From NCBI RefSeq assembly GCF_004364125.1, contig NZ_SNZV01000007.1:186001-250000 (forward strand): 64,000 nt of DNA. Reading direction: 5' to 3'. The DNA is from Sphingobacterium paludis (GTDB lineage Bacteria; Bacteroidota; Bacteroidia; Sphingobacteriales; Sphingobacteriaceae). Positions within the stretch are counted from its first letter, which is position 1. Each line of letters opens with the position of its first letter. The notes beneath the pieces are model-generated. The model did not search any database. It worked only from the letters and a program-made list of their open reading frames with translations, and had not been told where the DNA came from. Below are positions 34,981-43,784 of this stretch, one piece after another. A program made the translations under genes and the position numbers.

Positions 34981-35862
34981 ATGAATGAGCTTCAAGGAGC
35001 AGGTGTAGCATTGGTTACCCCTTTTAATGCAGATGGATCGATCGATTTTGAGTCGCTAGGGAAACTGATAGACTTTCAAATCGATGAAGGGATGAATTAC
35101 TTGGTGTCATTGGGGACAACGGGTGAAACAGCTACGTTAACTGCAAAGGAGAGAGAAGAAGTCTGGGCATACACGGCGAAGCACGTCAATGGAAGAGTGC
35201 CGCTTGTCGCCGGTATCGGAGGTAATAACACCGCAGAAACTGTCAAGCAGGTAGCCGATTTCAACCACAGTGCGTACTGTGCTTTGCTTTCTGTATCGCC
35301 CTATTATAATAAGCCTACACAAGAAGGAATCTACCAACATTATAAGGCTGTTGCAGCCGCTGCGAAGCTTCCCGTCATATTGTACAATGTTCCTGGACGC
35401 ACGGGAAGCAACATGTCGCCCGCAACAACCGTACGCTTGGCAAACGATTTTAATAACATCGTGGCAACAAAGGAAGCATCGGGAAATTTTGCACAGTTTA
35501 GCCAAATACTACGTGATAAACCTGCGAATTTTCTTTTAATTTCCGGAGACGACCCGGTTACATTGCCCATGATGGCACTTGGCGCTGTCGGAATAATTTC
35601 TGTAGTTGGCAATGCCTACCCTGCGAAAGTAAGTAAACTTACGGCGCTGTGTACCGCTGGCGATTATATCGCTGCTCGCGGCCTGCACGAAGAACTACTT
35701 AGCATTACGGACCACTGTTTTGCAGAAAGCAACCCCTGTGGCGTCAAATACATCCTGAAAAAATTAGGTATCATCACATCCGACACAGTACGCCTACCGC
35801 TGGTGCCCATAAGTAGTGCGTTACAAGAAACGATTGACAAAGAAATCGCGGGTCTTACCTAG
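34981..35862 (+). CDS. dapA: 4-hydroxy-tetrahydrodipicolinate synthase
   Basis: A 293-residue class I aldolase condensing pyruvate and aspartate semialdehyde on the way to diaminopimelate and lysine. The Schiff-base lysine is Lys164 in TKEASG, the key tyrosine is Tyr135 in YNVPGRTG, and GTTGE near residue 45 binds pyruvate. The GDD segment near the end of the barrel is normal. It follows ligA by 20 bases and ends before a strong terminator. Confidence 0.96.
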   Translation: MNELQGAGVALVTPFNADGSIDFESLGKLIDFQIDEGMNYLVSLGTTGETATLTAKEREEVWAYTAKHVNGRVPLVAGIGGNNTAETVKQVADFNHSAYCALLSVSPYYNKPTQEGIYQHYKAVAAAAKLPVILYNVPGRTGSNMSPATTVRLANDFNNIVATKEASGNFAQFSQILRDKPANFLLISGDDPVTLPMMALGAVGIISVVGNAYPAKVSKLTALCTAGDYIAARGLHEELLSITDHCFAESNPCGVKYILKKLGIITSDTVRLPLVPISSALQETIDKEIAGLT

Positions 35863-35900
35863 GTCTTCGGTTTTTGGCAAGTATACAATTTTCGGCATAT

Positions 35901-35940
35901 ATACAAAATGAGCTATAGGAATGGCTCATTTTGTATTTTT
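35901..35940 (+). terminator. Intrinsic terminator after dapA
   Basis: Perfect 13-bp stem (35901-35913 with 35924-35936), a 10-base loop and a run of five T at 35936-35940. It lies 38 bases after the dapA stop. Confidence 0.9.
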
Positions 35941-35998
35941 AACAGCACGAGTGATTCATTTCTCCGTTAACATGGGTTAAGCCAGTAAGAGAGCGGCA

Positions 35999-36430
35999 CT
36001 AAGAATCCGAATTACCAGAGATTGCAATGAGTACCGCCCCAGCGATAATCGCTAAACTTCCTACCACGATTTGCCAGGTTATCTTCTCTTTCAGAAAAAT
36101 TACGGCCAAGACAATGGCAATAACAAGCGATGTTCGTTCGATAGTAACTACGTATGATGCTGGTCCCAAAGACAGGGCTTTATACGAGAGCAATGTTGAC
36201 AGTGTCGTGCAGATTCCAGCACAGATCAGATAAATCCAGGTCCGTGCTTCGATTTTCATGTAATCCGAAAAATTACCTTGATAAACGACTACTGCCCAAG
36301 TTATACAGACGATAAATAGGGCCTGAATAGCAAAGGCTAAGCTAGAGTCTACGTTTTTCAACCCAGCCTTTGTTAAAACGATGACCAGTGCTGCCGATAC
36401 CGCAGCCAATAAAGCGTATATAATCCACAT
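35999..36430 (-). CDS. Single-domain EamA/DMT-family membrane protein
   Basis: A 143-residue protein with about five hydrophobic helices, matching one EamA repeat (LSYKALSLGPASYVVTIERTSLVIAIVLAVIFLKEK). Standard EamA transporters have two such repeats in about 290 residues, so this is a half-size member that would have to dimerise. The substrate is unknown. It is alone on the minus strand between the dapA terminator and a 414-base gap. Confidence 0.8.
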   Translation of the reverse strand: MWIIYALLAAVSAALVIVLTKAGLKNVDSSLAFAIQALFIVCITWAVVVYQGNFSDYMKIEARTWIYLICAGICTTLSTLLSYKALSLGPASYVVTIERTSLVIAIVLAVIFLKEKITWQIVVGSLAIIAGAVLIAISGNSDS

Positions 36431-36844
36431 GATTTTATGTTAGTAACGCACAATTGTTAAAACGGTTGGCTTACCACGTATTTAACTAAATACAGCACAG
36501 TCGTCAGTAGATGTTAACGACTGGTTGCGCAACCACCCTGCCTCATTCAAAGGCGTGACAGCCATTGTTAAAAAGCTGTTCTTCGGTAATAAGTCCCCAT
36601 TTGGTACGCTATAAATACCCAATATATAGATTGAAAAAACGAGCGGAGCATGAACTGCGTTTCATTACTGAGTTTAATGCATATTCAAAGCAATACGGAT
36701 TAGCTTCAAAGTAATATGAGATGAGCAATGGACGTTAAATGTCCATCTCCTGCCTCTAGTACTTCTTTTAAATATCCCGTATACTTTTGAATTTTTACTT
36801 TTTACTTTTTACTTGTTACTTTTTACTTTTTAATTTATATATAA
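36431..36844. other. Gap with a short hairpin and a heptad tract
   Basis: No gene seen. A 6-bp hairpin, ATGGAC/GTCCAT with a 7-base loop (36728-36746), may be a relic or operator. From 36791 the DNA becomes a period-7 repeat, listed separately. No promoter box is clear. Confidence 0.5.
36791..36839. repeat. Tandem 7-base repeat (CTTTTTA x5 within seven units) upstream of the NlpE-like gene
   Basis: Units: ATTTTTA, CTTTTTA, CTTTTTA, CTTGTTA, CTTTTTA, CTTTTTA, ATTTATA, ending 5 bases before the start codon. The ACTTTTT core resembles the ACT-type heptads at 10141-10231 and has the same period. Copy number could vary between strains and alter expression, because the tract occupies the ribosome-binding region. 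Confidence 0.8.
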
Positions 36845-37390
36845 ATGATGAATACCAACTTTTTTAAGAACGATCGACTAAAAAAATACGGATGGCTCCC
36901 TACGATGTGTTTGCTATGCTTATTTACCGTCGCCTGCGTGGACTTATCTAAACCGCAGGATGATGATCAAGCTGCTACAGGTACAGCCAGTGAAACAGGC
37001 TCGGCGTCATCCAACGCGCAAACCGGCCAGGAAGGAACGACAGCAGCCGGCGACAACGAGTCGACCACGGACGTCGCAGTTAACCCGACGGATTTTGAAG
37101 GAAGCTACGAAGGAACTATTCCATGCGAAGATTGTCAAGGCATTCGTACCAAGATCGTCATTAACAATAATGAGACATTTCAAATCAGCAGTGAACATTT
37201 AGGTACAGATAAAAAGCTGAACGATAATGGTCGATTTAAAGTGTTGGAGAATGGCTCCATTTTACATCTTCGAGGTAAGGATACCGACCTGAAGTTGAAA
37301 ATTGCGAAAGATAAGTTGCTGCATTTGGATAATAAAGGCGAGGTTATCGAGGGTGAAGCAGCAAACAAGTTTGTATACAATAAAGTTTAA
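36845..37390 (+). CDS. NlpE-like lipoprotein
   Basis: A 181-residue lipoprotein with signal and lipobox FTVAC (lipidated Cys31), a Thr/Ser/Gly/Gln-rich linker at about 40-80, and an NlpE N-terminal-type domain: FEGSYEGTIPCEDCQGIRTKI with a CxxC at residues 95 and 98, then a beta-barrel-like strand pattern. NlpE in E. coli senses envelope or copper stress; this copy has only the one domain. ATGs at 36845 and 36848 are both possible. The heptad tract directly before it leaves little room for a ribosome-binding site. Confidence 0.83.
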   Translation: MMNTNFFKNDRLKKYGWLPTMCLLCLFTVACVDLSKPQDDDQAATGTASETGSASSNAQTGQEGTTAAGDNESTTDVAVNPTDFEGSYEGTIPCEDCQGIRTKIVINNNETFQISSEHLGTDKKLNDNGRFKVLENGSILHLRGKDTDLKLKIAKDKLLHLDNKGEVIEGEAANKFVYNKV

Positions 37391-37534
37391 TATAGAACTT
37401 TTTTCTATCGTATTGCAGCGATATTCGGGTGCACAGGTTGAGCTTGTGCCTTGGGTGGAATTGGCGGATTGCGAGAATGCCTATGACTGATTTGAATACG
37501 TGTATTATGGTATGATAGGTAGCAAACAAAGTAA

Positions 37535-37578
37535 GTAAGATGCCCTTAAAGCTTTTGAACGCTTTAAGGGCATCTTAC
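37535..37578. terminator. Perfect 18-bp hairpin between the NlpE-like gene and the EEP-superfamily gene
   Basis: Arms 37535-37552 and 37561-37578 are exact reverse complements, separated by 8 bases. The stem is long for a terminator, and no T-run follows on either strand. It sits between convergent genes, 10 bases from the end of the minus-strand one. Confidence 0.65.
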
Positions 37579-37588
37579 GTTAAGCGCA

Positions 37589-38410
37589 CTATCTCTCCCG
37601 GTTCAATGTGAGCGTAGACAATATGGGGAGATGATCAGACGCGTATTTCTCACTGATCACCTGGTGCGATACGACTTTCCAATTCGAGGCCTTATCGAGC
37701 ATAATGAAGTCAATAGCCTTTTTAGGGTTTACCACGGGAATGGTGAATGGACAATTTGCGCAGGTTGGGCTTAAGCTTTCCTTCAACGTAGTAAGCGGTG
37801 CACTATCCTCCGTTGCGTTGAAATCTCCGGCTACGATGCTGGGCATCGCTTTTTTCTTCAAATTATCAACAATGTACTGCGCTTGCAAAACACGATTTTG
37901 TTCGTCTTTTTGCGCATCCAGATGCACCGTTGCAAAGCGTATTTCAGTGTGTTGATCCAGCTGGACATAAATCTCAGCCATGATGCGAGGCTCGCCCTTG
38001 AAACCAGAAACGGCAGGCAACCTGTGTATCCTTGTCGAACGGATGGGATACTTGGATAATAGCACCTGCCCATACCCCCCATCATCATAGTCCATAGCTT
38101 TGGCAAAATAATAATGCATGCCCAACTTTTCGGCAATAAGCTTTGGTTGATCCATCTTTCCGCTGCGCTTCGTCAACTGATCGACCTCCTGCAAAGCCAC
38201 AAGATCAGCATCGGCAGCCCGAATCACCTTTACAATAGCATCGATATCAATCAGCGAATCTTTGGATGGTGGATTAGCATGATGGATATTGTAACTCATC
38301 ACTTTAAGCGGCAAACCTTCGGTCAATTTTTTTGAGCTTTGACCGCTGCTTACGGTATAGCATACGGATAAACTGCATATGAGCAGATAACGCAATAGCA
38401 TGAAATTCAT
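37589..38410 (-). CDS. Secreted endonuclease/exonuclease/phosphatase (EEP) superfamily protein
   Basis: A 273-residue exported metal-dependent phosphoesterase (signal about 1-24). EEP motifs are in order: VMSYNIHHAN (Asn), DLVALQEVDQ (catalytic Glu), FATVHLD, VAGDFNA, and YASDHLPIL with the terminal Asp-His. Members split phosphodiesters in nucleic acids, phospholipids or phospho-sugars; the substrate here is open. It lies 185 bases downstream of the SusD gene on the same strand and may belong to that locus. Confidence 0.87.
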   Translation of the reverse strand: MNFMLLRYLLICSLSVCYTVSSGQSSKKLTEGLPLKVMSYNIHHANPPSKDSLIDIDAIVKVIRAADADLVALQEVDQLTKRSGKMDQPKLIAEKLGMHYYFAKAMDYDDGGYGQVLLSKYPIRSTRIHRLPAVSGFKGEPRIMAEIYVQLDQHTEIRFATVHLDAQKDEQNRVLQAQYIVDNLKKKAMPSIVAGDFNATEDSAPLTTLKESLSPTCANCPFTIPVVNPKKAIDFIMLDKASNWKVVSHQVISEKYASDHLPILSTLTLNRER

Positions 38411-38595
38411 GGTGGATAGTTATTTATGAGCTTGCTATGCTCCAGTTTTTATTTATCCTTACCGCTAGCTGGCGGCAGGCATGTAATCTTGTGCTGACTA
38501 ATCGTTGATCGCTAAGCAGGGCCTCTATGCCAATAGGCGACGAAACCATCGCTCCATCGCCCATTGCAGATTCATCTACCTATGTAGCAAATCGT

Positions 38596-40266
38596 TTACC
38601 AACCTGGATTTTGTCCGAGGTTGTTGTTTCGATCATACTGCGTTTGCGGCACGGGCCACAAATAATTTTTAGGCGTTTCAAACGCCCGGTTCCATTGCAC
38701 GGATAGGTAGCCATCTTCACTCTTACGGTACGTCGATGAACTGAGTTGCGGAAACCAAGAGGCTTTAACGCCTTCTATATCATTACCGAGTAGCTCACCC
38801 TGTTTCCAGCGCCGCACATCGAAATAGCGGTGTCCTTCAAGCGCCAGTTCGACCCTACGCTCACGACGGATCTCCTCGCGCACATCCATGTTGTGCTGCG
38901 CCAAGAAAGCTAGATCCATACGGGTCATACCTACACGATCACGCAATAGGTTGACTGACATATCCAAATCTGCCTGGGTCAGATTATTTTGCTCAAGTCG
39001 TGCTTCGGCATAATTTAGCAATACCTCGGCATAGCGAATATGATGAATATCGTTATCATCCCGGTTGTAGTTGGGAACGGCGGTAGGTTCTACATATTTC
39101 TTAAAATAGTAGCCTGTTGTGGTTACGGAACCGCGTCCATCTTGGCTAAACTTGGGCACTTGGAAAATGGAAGGATCTGGGTTTTGTGCCACCGGACGTC
39201 CATCGTAGCGCCCACCCCATTTATCACCAGGAACTAAGATAGTCTGTGTCATGCGTGGATCCCTGTTTTTAAATACGTCTGCATAAGACGCATCGTTGTA
39301 AAGCGGCGACTTATCAATGGGCAAGCCGTCTGCGCACAGATAAGATTCCACCAATGAGCGGGTCGGCACGAAACGTGCAAATTGGTCGGGCACCTGAATC
39401 TCGCGACTTAAGTTGTGCATGATCACATCTGTTAAATGCAGGCGTGCAAAGATTGTCTCTTTGTTTCTCCCACCCGCAAGCTTACCGGCTCGTGTGAAAA
39501 GTTCGCCATATGCCGTGGCTGGATTGCCACTGGTATAAAGCTGATAAACGCCCATGTCCATTACCGCCTTGGCCGCTTGCTCGGCCAGTTCAAAACGCCC
39601 ATAGGTAAGAGCTATTCTTGATTTCAGCGCCAAAGCTGTACCACGGCTCACGCGACCTAGGTTTTCGCCCGATGGTATGGCTTGAGGAAGGACTGCCGCT
39701 GCCTCATCCAGTTCCTTCAAGAGGAAATCGACGACGACGCTTTGCGCGGTGCGCTCGCCGAAAAGCTCCGGATCATCAGGATTCAATGTTTTAGTAATGA
39801 GTGGAATGTCGCCGTAAAACGAGGTCAGGAAACTGTAGGCTAATGCGCGAATCACACGCACCTCTCCTGCCAAGCGCTCTTTAGCTCCGGGCTCACTCTC
39901 AGTTGCGCCTTGATAGTTTTCCAGAAAGGCGTTGCACTCCCGAACATCGCGGTACATATTGGCCCACTCGCTATTCACCGTCGGCTGCGTAACGGGGAAT
40001 ACCCCCGATCCTATATCCTTATATTGGTTCGTTGTAGGCCACATCGTGTTTTCCGCAAGATTTTCCATATCAACAAAGTTTTTGGCTTTTACACGGGAGT
40101 AAATTCCCGTAGCAGCCATTTCTAAATGTTCTTGGGTCTTCCAATAGGTCTCATTGACAATTTCATCCTGCGGCACCCTATCCAGAAAATCGCTGCATGA
40201 TGCGAAAAAGCTAACTCCTCCTAAAAAGATGGCAAGCTTCGTATATTTTTTATAGTGAAATTTCAT
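38596..40266 (-). CDS. SusD/RagB-family nutrient-binding lipoprotein
   Basis: A 556-residue surface lipoprotein. The lipobox is FFASC in the N-terminal signal. The helical TPR region (ALAYSFLTSFYGDIPL, ALKSRIALTYGRFELAEQAA) and C-terminal RRERRVELALEGHRYFDVRRW are typical of SusD. It caps the SusC channel and binds glycans or other nutrients. The start is 6 bases after the SusC stop. Confidence 0.95.
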   Translation of the reverse strand: MKFHYKKYTKLAIFLGGVSFFASCSDFLDRVPQDEIVNETYWKTQEHLEMAATGIYSRVKAKNFVDMENLAENTMWPTTNQYKDIGSGVFPVTQPTVNSEWANMYRDVRECNAFLENYQGATESEPGAKERLAGEVRVIRALAYSFLTSFYGDIPLITKTLNPDDPELFGERTAQSVVVDFLLKELDEAAAVLPQAIPSGENLGRVSRGTALALKSRIALTYGRFELAEQAAKAVMDMGVYQLYTSGNPATAYGELFTRAGKLAGGRNKETIFARLHLTDVIMHNLSREIQVPDQFARFVPTRSLVESYLCADGLPIDKSPLYNDASYADVFKNRDPRMTQTILVPGDKWGGRYDGRPVAQNPDPSIFQVPKFSQDGRGSVTTTGYYFKKYVEPTAVPNYNRDDNDIHHIRYAEVLLNYAEARLEQNNLTQADLDMSVNLLRDRVGMTRMDLAFLAQHNMDVREEIRRERRVELALEGHRYFDVRRWKQGELLGNDIEGVKASWFPQLSSSTYRKSEDGYLSVQWNRAFETPKNYLWPVPQTQYDRNNNLGQNPGW

Positions 40267-40272
40267 CGTTAG

Positions 40273-43200
40273 CTATTTTAAATTTAAGTTCAGTCCGATA
40301 ATAAAGGTCTTTACCTGCGGATAATAGTCTCCAGAGTTTCCTGTCGGCACCTCAGGATCATAGCCGTAAAAGAAGTCCGTTTTGGTAAGCAAATTATCGG
40401 CGGAAGCGTAAATGCGGAATTTACTGATACGAATTTTTTCTGTCCAATCCGGAGAGAAGGTATAACCTACCTGCACATTTTTCAATCGCAGATAAGAAGC
40501 ATCTTCTACCCATTTGGAAGACAGGCGCGTGTTGTGCGTGCGCATATAGACAAAGCGGGGGTAGCTTGCGTCGGTATTTTCAGGAGTCCAACGATCAAGA
40601 TGGACGTCCTGTGGCATTGCGCTGTTATTGATGAAGGGATGGCGTGCGTTTCCTGTCAAATAGCCATCCGCCTTGCCCACACCCTGCAAAAAGAAGCTGA
40701 AATCAACGTTCTTGTAAGATAAATCACCGCGGAAGCCATACGTATAGCGCGGTATTTCGCTTCCTAATACATGCCTATCAGCACCCACGGTAATCTCCGT
40801 TGCATTCGGATCGGTAGGAATATAAATTAAGTCACCAGGCCCCACTAGATCGCCGCGTTGAAATGGAAATTTAGGAACGTATTCTCCATTGACTACATCA
40901 AAATCACTCACTTGCGCAATCCTGTCGGCTCTAAAGCCGTATAGCGCATCAAAAGGAGCCCCTACAATACGCACCTTGTCTCCTAAGCTCACTGCATAGT
41001 CGTCCAGACGGGTGACTTTGTTGCGTACATCCGAAAGGTTAACGTTTGCGCGATACCCAAAATCGCCAATTTTATCCTGCCAGCTTAGGGCCAGTTCCCA
41101 ACCACGATTTTCCATCGCGCCAGCATTTTGCGCAGGATAATTCCCCCCTACGCCAATGACATCAGGCAATGGTGTATTCAACAGGAGCGCATTCGTCTTA
41201 TTGACGAAATACTCAGCGGTAACATTTAATCGACGCGATAGAAATGCAAGATCCAAACCTGCATTTAATTTTTCAGAAGACTCCCAAGACACCAGTTCAT
41301 TGGGGATAAAATTCTGGCGAAAGCCTACCCGCCCAACATTTCCAATGGGATTATTAGACGTGATTTGCGCAGAAGCAAGGATAGCCATAAATGGATGGTC
41401 ACGACCTACCTTATCATTACCTTGTGTTCCGTAGGAAAACCGTAGCTTACCAAAGTTCCAGAAGCTTTTCAGCGGCTCAAAAAAGCGCTCCTCTGTAAAT
41501 ACCCATCCTGCAGAAAAAGAGCCAAACCAGTTCCAGCGAACATCCGGGTGAAAACGCGAGGATCCATCACGGCGAAAGTTTCCTTCGAGGAGATATTTAT
41601 TATCAAAGTCGTAATTTACCCGCCCGAAAAATGACATCAACGCATTCTGCCCGCTCCCACTGCTATTCAGCTGGTTTTCCGTACCAATTGCCAGGGAAGG
41701 CAAATCAACCGGAAGATGTGTCCGCGACGCACCGAAATCATTCCCTACGTTTTCTTCCAACGAATAGCCCAACAATCCTTTAATATTATGTTTTTCTTTG
41801 ATCGATTTGATATACGTAGCTGTTCCTATAAAAGTCTGATAGGTACCGGAATAATGATCCATATTCACCCTGTTTGGGAAATTTGTTTGATAGATCAAGG
41901 CGTTGTCATCGGGGCTGTAATAGTTAATGGTCTTAAGCAAGGTGGTCCTTTTCGAGTTGTATTTCACCAATCCATATTGACCCTTCAAATCCAATCCTTT
42001 AAAGAGGTTCAGCGTGGCACTGATGTTGGCTGTAATCTCTTGCGAGGTAAAGCTGTTTGTCCCGCCGTCCGTGGCAATGGCCGCTGGATTGGACTGGCCA
42101 CCGTGATAGCCCCAACTTCCGTTTGTGAATCGTACGGGCACTAATGGGCGAATACTGGTTGCCGCTGAAAGGGCGCTTAATCCGTTGGCACTGCCATCAT
42201 ACGAGCGATCCACATAGCCTAAATTTCCGTCTACATTTAATCGATCCAGCAGTTGTGTATTTACCCGAAGACGCGCGTTGTGTCGGTGCGCTTTAAAGTT
42301 ATCACCCACCACCAAGCCACCTTCATTCAAGTAGCCATAAGATGCGTAATACTGCGTTTTGTCTGCTCCACCATTCATACTGAGGTTATGATTTTGTTGT
42401 GGCGCACTGGACCGATACACTTCGGAAATCCAATCGGTATTGGCAAAATAATTGGGATCAGATCCATTCCTCGCGATCTCAATTTGCTCGGGCGTGTAGG
42501 TCGGGTTCTGTCCGGCATTGACATTGGCCTCATTTTGCAAGGTCATATAGTCTGCAGATCCAAGAAATTTGGGAAGCGCGGTTGGTGTTTGCCAGCCCAT
42601 ATAGCTGCTTAGGCTAATATTTGGCGTGCCAGATGTACCTTTTTTTGTCGTCACCATGATCACGCCGTTCGCGCCCCGCACACCATATATCGAAGACGAT
42701 GCGGCATCCTTCAACACCGAAACACTTTCAATATCATCTGGATTGAGGATATTTAGATTACCGCCCGGTATTCCATCAATGACGATAAGGGGATTAGCAT
42801 CACCCCAGGTTCCTACACCGCGAATGCGGAACTGTGGCGCGCGATTGCCAGGCGCCGTATTGCCGGTGCTGCGTACGGTAAGTCCCGGCAACTGTCCTTG
42901 TAATCCTTGCCCAACATTGGCAATGGGTCTGTTTTCCAACTCTTCACCCGAAATGGCGCTAACAGCGCCTGTTAGGTTGGCTTTCTTTTGTGTGCCATAT
43001 CCAACGACGACCACCTCTTCGATATCACCCATCTGTGGTTGTAACGTGATCACCAGCGTTGGTTGCCCTTGCGTTTCTACCTCCTTTGTTGCGTAGGCGA
43101 TATGTTCCAGAATAAGGGTCGTATTGCCTGGATCCAACGCCATGGTAAACGTACCGTTTTCGTCGGTATTACTTCTTTTAGCGGCCTGCCCCTTAATAGA

Positions 43201-43650
43201 AATTGTGACCCCCTCGATAGGCTTACCCGCTTCGTCACGAACCGTTCCGCGGAGCATGGTTTGCAACGGTTTCAAAATAGGAATATTTGGCCTATCCATT
43301 TTTTTTACAAGGATATAATCGTCCACAATTTTATAGTCCAAGCCCCTTTTGCGTAAGACCATATCCAATCCGGTATGCAGGTCTACGGCATCCAAATAGG
43401 CATTTTCAATGTGGATTTCACCAATCTCCGCATTATCATACACAAATCTATAGGGGATCTGTCTTTCGATTTTAGCAAGTAAGGTGGTTAAGCTGGCTCG
43501 TCCTTCGCGCAGCGAGATGCGCTGGCCGAAGGTTGATGCGCTCACTGAGGTCAGTGAAAGGAGGAGAATTGCTACAGCAAATTTCATAATTCCTAGAAGT
43601 CGATAAAGTTTATTTCGGTTAACGCCATAAACTTTTAAATCAAAATGCAT
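40273..43650 (-). CDS. SusC/RagA TonB-linked outer-membrane receptor with STN signalling domain
   Basis: A 1125-residue receptor. The signal peptide ends at STFGQ, then an STN (secretin/TonB short) domain at about 40-120 (RFVYDNAEIGEIHIENAYLDAVDL), a carboxypeptidase-D-like domain at about 130-210 (LRGTVRDEAGKPIEGVTI), the TonB-box region EEVVVVGYGTQKK and plug, and a 22-strand barrel ending FIIGLNLNLK. The STN domain is the part that talks to a FecR-type anti-sigma factor, matching the FecR gene downstream-next on the same strand. Forms a pair with the SusD gene. Confidence 0.95.
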   Translation of the reverse strand: MHFDLKVYGVNRNKLYRLLGIMKFAVAILLLSLTSVSASTFGQRISLREGRASLTTLLAKIERQIPYRFVYDNAEIGEIHIENAYLDAVDLHTGLDMVLRKRGLDYKIVDDYILVKKMDRPNIPILKPLQTMLRGTVRDEAGKPIEGVTISIKGQAAKRSNTDENGTFTMALDPGNTTLILEHIAYATKEVETQGQPTLVITLQPQMGDIEEVVVVGYGTQKKANLTGAVSAISGEELENRPIANVGQGLQGQLPGLTVRSTGNTAPGNRAPQFRIRGVGTWGDANPLIVIDGIPGGNLNILNPDDIESVSVLKDAASSSIYGVRGANGVIMVTTKKGTSGTPNISLSSYMGWQTPTALPKFLGSADYMTLQNEANVNAGQNPTYTPEQIEIARNGSDPNYFANTDWISEVYRSSAPQQNHNLSMNGGADKTQYYASYGYLNEGGLVVGDNFKAHRHNARLRVNTQLLDRLNVDGNLGYVDRSYDGSANGLSALSAATSIRPLVPVRFTNGSWGYHGGQSNPAAIATDGGTNSFTSQEITANISATLNLFKGLDLKGQYGLVKYNSKRTTLLKTINYYSPDDNALIYQTNFPNRVNMDHYSGTYQTFIGTATYIKSIKEKHNIKGLLGYSLEENVGNDFGASRTHLPVDLPSLAIGTENQLNSSGSGQNALMSFFGRVNYDFDNKYLLEGNFRRDGSSRFHPDVRWNWFGSFSAGWVFTEERFFEPLKSFWNFGKLRFSYGTQGNDKVGRDHPFMAILASAQITSNNPIGNVGRVGFRQNFIPNELVSWESSEKLNAGLDLAFLSRRLNVTAEYFVNKTNALLLNTPLPDVIGVGGNYPAQNAGAMENRGWELALSWQDKIGDFGYRANVNLSDVRNKVTRLDDYAVSLGDKVRIVGAPFDALYGFRADRIAQVSDFDVVNGEYVPKFPFQRGDLVGPGDLIYIPTDPNATEITVGADRHVLGSEIPRYTYGFRGDLSYKNVDFSFFLQGVGKADGYLTGNARHPFINNSAMPQDVHLDRWTPENTDASYPRFVYMRTHNTRLSSKWVEDASYLRLKNVQVGYTFSPDWTEKIRISKFRIYASADNLLTKTDFFYGYDPEVPTGNSGDYYPQVKTFIIGLNLNLK

Positions 43651-43784
43651 ACTTTAGTTCGATTTTAGTTCTGTAATAATAATGATGATGTCAAGAGTCT
43701 GTTTACGCAGGACGAGAATCGCCTTCAGGGAGTGTTCCCGCACTTCCTGATCTTTTTAATCGCCCTACTTTTGCGCTTTTCTGT

